This document shows positions 1-5,152 of a stretch of DNA of 15,337 nucleotides, in pieces. The DNA comes from Dehalococcoidia bacterium (GTDB lineage: Bacteria > Chloroflexota > Dehalococcoidia > Dehalococcoidales > DAOWKM01). The DNA is taken from assembly GCA_030643695.1 (NCBI GenBank), contig DAOWKM010000109.1, positions 1 through 15,337 of the forward strand, in the 5' to 3' direction. The stretch's first letter is position 1; each line of letters begins with the position of its first letter. The translations under genes were made by a program, and so were the position numbers. The notes beneath the pieces are model-generated. The model searched no databases. It was not told where the DNA came from and worked only from the letters and a program-made list of their open reading frames with translations.

Positions 1-889
1 CCAGGTCTAATGCTTCGTCCCAGGTTGCCTCAGTAAGCTCCCCATCCCTACGAATAAGAGGGGTGGTTAATCGCTCCGAATGATGAACAAACTCAGCAAT
101 GCCAAAGCGACCCTTAACACAAAGGCTACCGTTATTGACTGTGCCTTCTGTTTTGCCACGAACGGCTATCACCTGGTCATTACGGATGCCCACGTAAATC
201 CCGCAACCAACACCACAATAAGGGCAGACGGTTTCTACTTCCCGCATCGGTTGTCTGGTATCTTTAGGTATCAGGGCACCAGCAGGGCAACGAACAACAC
301 ACTCTCCACAGGACTGGCAGATTGAGTCTAGTAGTAACTTATCACCAAAGGTAGACACCCTATTTTCGTAACCACGAAAAGCCAGGTCTATAGCCCCTAC
401 GCCGGCTATCTCATTACAGGCACGCACACATCTGGCGCAAAGAATACACCGGTTTCGGTCCAGGTTGAAGAAGGGATTGCTGGCATCAACGAGCAGCAAC
501 CTGGTTGTCTTACGGAAGCGCGGCTCGGTAATACCGAGATAGGCAGCGACCTTCTGTAATTCGTTCTGCTGATTTTGGGGAGAGGTAAGACAATCACCTG
601 GGCAGTCAGCAATAAGCAACTCCACAGCAGTACGACGCACCTTGTTAACTGCCGGTGTTTCGGTGTGCACCACCATCCCATCAGCAACCGGCGTAGTGCA
701 GGCAGTAGGCAAGCCACGCATCCTCTCAATCTCCACAACACAAAGGCGGCAGGCCCCATATGGTTCCAGGTCAGGGTCATAGCAAAGAGCGGGAATATAA
801 ATACCAGCCACCTGGGCAGCTTCAAGCACGGTCATCCCATGCCTTGCCTCAACCTGTTGACCATTAATAGTTAGCTCAATTTTATCCAA
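1..889 (-). CDS. fdhA: Formate dehydrogenase alpha subunit with NuoG-like N-terminus (partial, C-terminus off window)
   Basis: Molybdopterin/tungstopterin formate dehydrogenase of the NAD-linked type; only the first 296 residues lie in the window. The order seen is: a plant-type [2Fe-2S] domain with C36, C47, C50 and C64; a NuoG-like His-Cys cluster segment around 95-112; two ferredoxin-type [4Fe-4S] motifs (C148-x2-C-x2-C-x3-C and a second CQSCGECVVRC motif near 190-200); then the start of the catalytic domain with its own [4Fe-4S] motif (CPYCGVGC, followed by LCVKGRFG). The catalytic Cys/Sec would lie beyond the left edge, so it cannot be read. I chose a TTG start at 889: it follows an AGGGG ribosome site by 5 nt, begins 13 nt after the stop of the NuoF-like gene, and leaves the [2Fe-2S] domain complete. 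The His-Cys segment is degenerate: the usual H-x3-C-x2-C-x5-C reads C96, C100, S103, N109. Family assignment is firm; direction in vivo (formate oxidation or CO2 reduction) is not decided by the sequence. Confidence 0.9.
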   Translation of the reverse strand, partial: MDKIELTINGQQVEARHGMTVLEAAQVAGIYIPALCYDPDLEPYGACRLCVVEIERMRGLPTACTTPVADGMVVHTETPAVNKVRRTAVELLIADCPGDCLTSPQNQQNELQKVAAYLGITEPRFRKTTRLLLVDASNPFFNLDRNRCILCARCVRACNEIAGVGAIDLAFRGYENRVSTFGDKLLLDSICQSCGECVVRCPAGALIPKDTRQPMREVETVCPYCGVGCGIYVGIRNDQVIAVRGKTEGTVNNGSLCVKGRFGIAEFVHHSERLTTPLIRRDGELTEATWDEALDL

Positions 890-902
890 GATAGCCCCTT
901 TT

Positions 903-2597
903 TCAGAAGTGAGAAGCCCCGTTCAACCCACGGCAAACACTGGCTGGGCAGCGGTGCTCCTTTATATGAGCCTCATACTCATTGCGGAAATGCCTGAGTG
1001 TGCTTATAACCGGGCTCGGAGCACCCCCGCCAAGGGGACACAATGCTCCCAGACTCATTGATTCGCCCAGGTCAGTGAGCAAATCTATATCCTGGGGCTG
1101 TCCCCGGCCACTGGTTATATCTCCAAGAATATCCAGCATCTGTTTTGTTCCTAACCGACCAATCACACACTTTCCACAGCACTCATTTTGGGCAAAGGAC
1201 ATTAACGAATAGGCAATGTCAACCATACAAGCCGATTCATCAATTACCACCAAGCCACCACTGCCAACCCCACTGCCTATCTCAACCAAGCCCTCAAAGT
1301 CAATAGGCTTATCAATCAGACTGGCTGGTATGAGACCCAGCATAACCCCACCGGGCTGAAGTGCCTTGAGCTTATGCCCATCAGGCACCCCACCACCGAC
1401 CTCTTCAACCAGCCTTCGCAGTCTCATACCAAAGGGAACCTCTACCACCCCCATGCGAGCGATACTCCCGCTAAGGCTGAAAAGCTTGGTGCCTTTACTC
1501 CCCTCGGTGCCTATGCTGGCATACCAATCACCGGCCTTTTCAATAATGTAGGGGATATTTGCCAGGGTCTCCACATTATTGACATTAGTCGGCTTTCCCC
1601 ATAACCCCTCCTGAGCAGGGAAGGGAGGGCGAATCCTTGGTATTCCCTGCCTACCCTCTATTGAGTTAATCAAGGCAGTCTCCTCACCGCAGATAAAAGC
1701 CCCAGCCCCACGCCTTATCTCTACATGGAAGCTAAAACTAGAACCAAGGATATTATCACCCAATAAGCCGCGCTCACTTGCCTGCTCAATAGCAATCCTC
1801 AATCGTTCAGTAGCCAATGGGTATTCATGTCGGATATAGATATAGCCCTCCGTTGCTCCCGTAGCGTAGGCGCCAATAAGCATTCCTTCCAGAACAGCAT
1901 GGGGGTCGCCTTCCAAAAGAGTGCGGTCAACAAAGGTTCCCGGGTCGCCTTCATCAGCATTACAGATAAAGTACTTTTCCTTACCCGGGGCATTATGGCA
2001 CAATTCCAACTTCAAACCAGTAGGGAAGCCAGCACCACCACGACCTCGCAAACCTGACCTTTTTACCTCCTCAATCACCTCTTCTGGCGTCATCCCCAGC
2101 GCCTTGACCAGACCGCTATAACCACCCACAGCAATATAGTGGTCAATGTTTTCCGGGTTAATCACCCCACAATTATGCAGGACTATACGCAACTGATGTT
2201 TGAGCATCGGTAGCTCAAAAAGCTTGGGGATGCCATCAATAGTGCCGTTACCGATAGTGCCCAGAGCTAAGTCAGGGCAGGGGTTATCATTGATAATATA
2301 ATCTTCTATAAGCCGGGGGACAACTTCCGGGGTAACATTGCCATAACAGATACGGGGGCGGTTGGGCTTAACTATATCCACCAGAGGCTCGGCATAACAA
2401 AGCCCAATACAGCCAACCGGGGTAATAATCGCCTCAATATTACGCTTGGCTAATTCAGAGTTAATCGCCTCAAGCACAGTGAGGGCACCGGCTGCCCGAC
2501 CACAAGTGGCAGTCCCAATAAAGATGCGGGGTTTAGCACTATGCTCTAGAGCTTCCCACTCTAATACTGCCTTACTTTGTATCTCATCAAAGGTCAC
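903..2597 (-). CDS. NuoF/HymB-like NADH-binding flavoprotein subunit of the formate dehydrogenase
   Basis: Diaphorase subunit expected to carry FMN and bind NAD(H), passing electrons between NAD(H) and the dehydrogenase. Residue numbers count from a longer GTG at 2609. A thioredoxin-like [2Fe-2S] domain comes first (C36, and VGCIGLC with C67 and C71). The FMN/NADH motif RGRGGAGFPTGLK is at 188-200, followed by CNADEGDPGT at 216-225 and CGEETALI at 307-314. An SLBB-like region then leads to the N3-cluster site. That site normally reads ESCGKCTPC; here it is ECCGKCVIG, so the third ligand is Gly484, with C478, C481 and C524 kept. The protein stops just after CPASVC, where HndC/HymB relatives usually continue into a 2[4Fe-4S] ferredoxin domain. 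GTG 2597 is preferred because AGGGTGG lies 8 nt upstream; GTG 2609 has no good site. It overlaps the end of the NuoE-like gene, suggesting coupling. Subunit type is clear; hydrogenase use is unlikely, since fdhA follows directly. Confidence 0.88.
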   Translation of the reverse strand: MTFDEIQSKAVLEWEALEHSAKPRIFIGTATCGRAAGALTVLEAINSELAKRNIEAIITPVGCIGLCYAEPLVDIVKPNRPRICYGNVTPEVVPRLIEDYIINDNPCPDLALGTIGNGTIDGIPKLFELPMLKHQLRIVLHNCGVINPENIDHYIAVGGYSGLVKALGMTPEEVIEEVKRSGLRGRGGAGFPTGLKLELCHNAPGKEKYFICNADEGDPGTFVDRTLLEGDPHAVLEGMLIGAYATGATEGYIYIRHEYPLATERLRIAIEQASERGLLGDNILGSSFSFHVEIRRGAGAFICGEETALINSIEGRQGIPRIRPPFPAQEGLWGKPTNVNNVETLANIPYIIEKAGDWYASIGTEGSKGTKLFSLSGSIARMGVVEVPFGMRLRRLVEEVGGGVPDGHKLKALQPGGVMLGLIPASLIDKPIDFEGLVEIGSGVGSGGLVVIDESACMVDIAYSLMSFAQNECCGKCVIGRLGTKQMLDILGDITSGRGQPQDIDLLTDLGESMSLGALCPLGGGAPSPVISTLRHFRNEYEAHIKEHRCPASVCRGLNGASHF

Positions 2598-2838
2598 TAT
2601 TACAACCACCCTGCTTAGTATCAGCTAAAGGGTTAAGCCTAAATTGAGCATAGAAGGTGGCTACCCCATAAACAGTGCTCTCCGGCAACCGCAGAGACCT
2701 GGCGATTCTCTGCATTACCTCCCCGGGCAGGTAACCAAGCCTCTCCTGAGCTCCTTGGAGGATAGGAATAAGTTCGCTCCTCTCCCCACTATGCCGGGAT
2801 AATACCTCATCTAATTGTTCCTTAATGTTAAGCTCCAC
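2587..2838 (-). CDS. Short NuoE-like subunit lacking the [2Fe-2S] domain
   Basis: Homologue of the N-terminal helical part of NuoE/HndA (24-kDa subunit family). The 83 residues contain the recognisable run IPILQGAQERLGYLP, then ARSLRLPESTVYGVATFYAQF, which in full NuoE precedes the thioredoxin-like [2Fe-2S] domain (C-x4-C ... C-x3-C). Here the protein ends about 16 residues after that run, so the whole cluster-binding half (roughly 75-80 residues) is absent. The GTG start at 2838 has GGGGGAGG about 10 nt upstream. The stop overlaps the start of the NuoF-like gene, whose own N-terminus carries a thioredoxin-like [2Fe-2S] domain. That domain may stand in for the missing one; this is inference. 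The gene could be a stable short form or a deletion product. It lies 20 nt after focA in the same apparent operon. Confidence 0.82.
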   Translation of the reverse strand: MELNIKEQLDEVLSRHSGERSELIPILQGAQERLGYLPGEVMQRIARSLRLPESTVYGVATFYAQFRLNPLADTKQGGCNSDL

Positions 2839-2858
2839 CGAGCATTTACCTCCCCCAC

Positions 2859-3638
2859 CTATTTCTTAAGGTATACCCACCAGTAAATCAAAGCAACAAA
2901 GCCAGTCCCGCCAACAATATTGCCCAAGGTAACCGGGATAAGGTTATTTATTAGAAATGCAGGCCAGGTAACCGCCCCATTGGCAAAAATCGCTGCTGGA
3001 ATAAAAAACATATTGGCAACACTGTGCTCAAAACCTAAGGTAACAAAAGCCATTATAGGGAATTGAATGGCAAAGATTTTACCCACAACATCCTCACTAC
3101 CCATGGCAAGCCAAATAGCAAGACAAACAAGCCAGTTGCAGCCAACACCCCGCCAAAAAGCCTCACCGAAGCTAAGGGCGCATTTCGCCTGGGCAATGCC
3201 AGTGAGATAATCTATCCAGGGGCTCTTCATTAATAACCCGGTAGCCACTGCTAGAAAATAGGCGCAAAAGACTGAACCGATAAAGTTGCCTACATAGACA
3301 ATAGAAATGTTCTTCAGGTAACCAAGCCAGTTTCCTGTGCCATGTAAGCAAGAAACAGTGGGCATCAGGCAGTCCCCGGTAAAGAGTTCAGAGCCGGCAA
3401 TAACAACAAGCATCAAGCCTACGGGGAAGACAGCACCGAAGACAAGCTTCTGAATCCCGGGCAACTCTGCTGGCCAAGGAAATCCAGCAGCCGCAGTTAC
3501 TGCCATCTGGCTACCAAAGGCAATATAGGCACCAGCAAGGAAGCTAAGGACTAGCACCCTGCTCCACTTTGCCTTCGTCTTTGGTTCCCCTATAGCACAG
3601 GCAGTTTCAGCAATCTCTTTTGGCATCTTAAAAGCCAC
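2859..3638 (-). CDS. focA: Formate/nitrite transporter family channel (FocA-like)
   Basis: Inner-membrane pentameric channel of the FNT family, 259 residues, the usual length. Family landmarks are visible: GSELFTGD (Thr87 in the omega-loop region), a conserved Lys152 after the third hydrophobic stretch, RGVGCNWLVCLA near 163-174, and GFEHSVANMFFIP with the pore histidine at 205. Several long hydrophobic segments agree with six transmembrane helices. The GTG start at 3638 has a perfect GGAGG site 5 nt upstream, better than the internal ATG four codons later. The gene precedes the NuoE-like, NuoF-like and fdhA genes with short gaps. The most economical reading is therefore a formate channel feeding, or venting, the dehydrogenase. 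Nitrite or hydrosulfide as substrate cannot be excluded from sequence alone, but nothing nearby supports them. Confidence 0.93.
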   Translation of the reverse strand: MAFKMPKEIAETACAIGEPKTKAKWSRVLVLSFLAGAYIAFGSQMAVTAAAGFPWPAELPGIQKLVFGAVFPVGLMLVVIAGSELFTGDCLMPTVSCLHGTGNWLGYLKNISIVYVGNFIGSVFCAYFLAVATGLLMKSPWIDYLTGIAQAKCALSFGEAFWRGVGCNWLVCLAIWLAMGSEDVVGKIFAIQFPIMAFVTLGFEHSVANMFFIPAAIFANGAVTWPAFLINNLIPVTLGNIVGGTGFVALIYWWVYLKK

Positions 3639-3654
3639 TTGTTCCTCCTTTTTA

Positions 3655-3660
3655 ATTATA
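3655..3660 (-). promoter_or_regulatory. Possible -10 element ahead of focA
   Basis: On the minus strand a perfect TATAAT lies just upstream of the focA ribosome site, inside the palindrome AATTATTATAATT. No convincing -35 is found at 16-18 bp (the sequence there reads TATAGT), so this may simply be AT-rich spacer. If real, it would let focA and the dehydrogenase genes be transcribed apart from thyX. Confidence 0.3.
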
Positions 3661-3685
3661 ATAATTATGATGGCATCACTATAGC

Positions 3686-3868
3686 CTACTTCATAGCTTT
3701 ATCAGCAAGCTCGGCGGCATTTACTAGTTGAGGCCAGCTCATCATCGCTGCCACATTTGCCGCCACCTTCTGGTTAATAAGCAGGTTAACCACTATTAAA
3801 CTGGTGCCGAAGAGGAAGGCAAACTTCAAAACGCTACCTGAGATGAGCCCTAGCCTGCTGTTTCCCAA
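3686..3868 (-). CDS. Small single-helix membrane protein, unknown function
   Basis: I do not recognise this protein. With the start chosen here it is 60 residues: a short polar N-terminus, one strongly hydrophobic stretch (about residues 14-33, VLKFAFLFGTSLIVVNLLIN), then an Ala-rich amphipathic tail ending ELADKAMK. The TTG at 3868 is preferred because GGGAGGGGA lies about 6 nt upstream. An earlier TTG at 3910 would add 14 Pro/Gly-rich residues but lacks a good ribosome site and would run through a small hairpin. The gene lies between thyX and focA on the same strand. Its size and single helix would fit a small accessory of a membrane complex or of the channel, but nothing in the sequence proves that. 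It could be non-coding, though the strong ribosome site and clear helix argue for a real gene. Confidence 0.55.
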   Translation of the reverse strand: MGNSRLGLISGSVLKFAFLFGTSLIVVNLLINQKVAANVAAMMSWPQLVNAAELADKAMK

Positions 3869-3909
3869 AGCCTCTCCCCTCCCTGCTGGGTTTTCGGGGG
3901 GAGAACTCA

Positions 3910-3925
3910 AACGAATAGGTTCGTT
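3910..3925. other. Small inverted repeat between thyX and the membrane-protein gene
   Basis: AACGAA-tagg-TTCGTT forms a perfect 6-bp stem with a 4-nt loop. There is no T-run on either side, so it is not a standard terminator. It could be a weak processing or pausing structure, or a dyad operator. The stem is short and AT-rich, so chance is possible. Confidence 0.3.
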
Positions 3926-3958
3926 CCCTGTCCTTAAAAATATCTGATACCTTTCTTA

Positions 3959-4699
3959 TCATTTTGTCTTTTTTATCACATCTTCCTTCAGAGGGTATTT
4001 GCCACAACTAAATCCCTTCCCCTCAGGGCAGTAGCCTAAGCGAATACACTTTGAACCGGCATTAGCGAAAATAATCGGCAATTGCTGTTTGCATATCTTC
4101 AGCATTTTATTGGCTAGCTCTCTGATTTCCCACTGGGCACGCGTGCAGCACCTATCTTCAAAGAAGTGCAGAAGCTCTCGGCAATTCATCGTAACCACAA
4201 TCTTTGATTCAGTTGCCTGAGGGAGTATGAACCTGGCATCCTGATTTGCCTTCTCACCAACTATGCCCTTTTCCTTGAATCTCTCCACCATCCTGTTGTA
4301 ACTCCTCTGGATTTCCACCATAACCTTTATGAATTCACCTTTTAAGATTTCATCCTTTTCAATTGATGGAGGAATTATATAGTCAAAATCCGTCTCTTTG
4401 ACATATCTCTGGCTCTGCTGGGAATAGGACGCCATTCTATATCTCACCAGTTGGTGGGTTAAGGCACGGGAAACACCTTTTATGGCAAAGGTAAACTTGG
4501 CGTGCTCCAAAGGACTCCCATGCCCTAATTCCATCATCCGCTTAAGAAATTTAGCCTGTTTATCTACAGCTTCCTTACCCTCTTCAAATATATTGGCGGC
4601 AAACTCAGTGGAATAGCTCTGCCTGAAGGCAGCGTATATTAACGATGAGGCATTCTGTGTTACCTCCAATAATCTTACCTTTAACCTAGTCTGCGGCAT
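3959..4699 (-). CDS. thyX: Flavin-dependent thymidylate synthase
   Basis: FAD-dependent enzyme that makes dTMP from dUMP using methylene-tetrahydrofolate and NADPH; typically a homotetramer, 246 residues here. The signature region is at 86-98: the canonical RHR-x7-S motif appears as R86-Y87-R88-x7-S96, followed by QR. The surrounding blocks fit the family: LGHGSPLEHAKFTFAI, LPQATESKIVVTMNCRELLHFF and the R-A-x-W-E-I-R segment. The C-terminus carries a cysteine pattern (CIRLGYCPEGKGFSCGKYP) that I recall from archaeal and anaerobe ThyX proteins. The ATG at 4699 overlaps the last 14 nt of the truncated ligase gene, so translation may depend on that reading. A GGGAGGAGG tract lies about 15 nt upstream, farther than ideal. 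RYR instead of RHR is the only oddity. Confidence 0.95.
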   Translation of the reverse strand: MPQTRLKVRLLEVTQNASSLIYAAFRQSYSTEFAANIFEEGKEAVDKQAKFLKRMMELGHGSPLEHAKFTFAIKGVSRALTHQLVRYRMASYSQQSQRYVKETDFDYIIPPSIEKDEILKGEFIKVMVEIQRSYNRMVERFKEKGIVGEKANQDARFILPQATESKIVVTMNCRELLHFFEDRCCTRAQWEIRELANKMLKICKQQLPIIFANAGSKCIRLGYCPEGKGFSCGKYPLKEDVIKKTK

Positions 4700-5051
4700 T
4701 TTTAGTGCTATCTGCCTCCTCCCTTAATCTCCGGGCTAAGGTGATTAAATTTTTAAATGTGTTGCACACCTTCTTGCCTATTTTAGCCAGAGCCTGCCCT
4801 AAGCCAAAGGCAACCACGGTCTTTCCCTCACCCAGAGGGGTGGGGGTTATCGTCGTTACCGTAACTATTTTGCCATTCGGTCTATCCTTTAGTCGTTCCA
4901 AAATGGAGAGGTCTACCTTAGCCATATATCTCCCGTAAGGCTCCAATTCTTCATCCAATATGCCAAGACCGTTGGCAATATCAGTTATTGGTTTTAGTGT
5001 TGCCCTCTGGGCAATCTCCAAATCGGATGGGACCGGGTTTTTTCTTTCCAT
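4686..5051 (-). pseudogene. fhs: Formate-tetrahydrofolate ligase, N-terminal remnant
   Basis: The first ~95 residues match the start of formate-THF ligase: VPSDLEIAQ, LKPITDIANGLGI, ELEPYGRYMAKVDL and the P-loop TPLGEGKT at 71-78, then GLGQALAKIGKK. The full enzyme is about 550-590 residues; here the family match stops at residue ~95 (near base 4767). It is replaced by an unrelated 26-residue tail ending STKNAAD before a stop that overlaps the thyX ATG. The rest of the enzyme is not found downstream, so this looks like an internal deletion that removed most of the gene, not a frameshift. AAGGAG lies 10 nt before the ATG, and a TTGGCA at 5096-5101 could be a -35, with only a poor -10. The peptide may still be translated, perhaps kept for coupling to thyX, but it cannot be an active ligase. 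A full copy may exist elsewhere in the genome. Confidence 0.82.
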
Positions 5052-5129
5052 AAACCATAATCTCCTTAAATTTCTCTAAGACTGTGATAGCTCTATGCCA
5101 AGTTGTAGCCCGTTAGCCACGGATGAGGT

Positions 5130-5148
5130 AAAAATAGCTGTTAAGCTA
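5130..5148 (-). terminator. Weak intrinsic terminator after glmS
   Basis: On the minus strand, just past the glmS stop, TAGCT-TAAC-AGCTA forms a 5-bp stem directly followed by TTTTT. The position is right for ending the glm operon before the one-carbon genes, but the stem is short and some read-through is likely. Confidence 0.5.
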
Positions 5149-5152
5149 GCCA

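Noticed and set aside
406..825. A 139-residue open frame on the minus strand inside the dehydrogenase region
   Set aside because: It is a shifted frame of fdhA, which reads through with all Fe-S motifs; the 139-residue product has no domain and unusual composition.
1..889. Selenocysteine insertion in the formate dehydrogenase
   Set aside because: The catalytic codon lies beyond the left edge and no SECIS-like element can be assessed, so nothing can be said either way.
903..2609. NADP-reducing [FeFe] hydrogenase diaphorase (HndC)
   Set aside because: The subunit resembles HndC, but the following gene is a molybdopterin formate dehydrogenase and no H-cluster protein is present.
3651..3670. 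Redox-regulator operator (Rex or Fnr type) in the AT-rich palindrome before focA
   Set aside because: The palindrome AATTATTATAATT does not match the TTGTGA/TCACAA or TTGAT/ATCAA half-sites and is explained by AT-rich promoter sequence.
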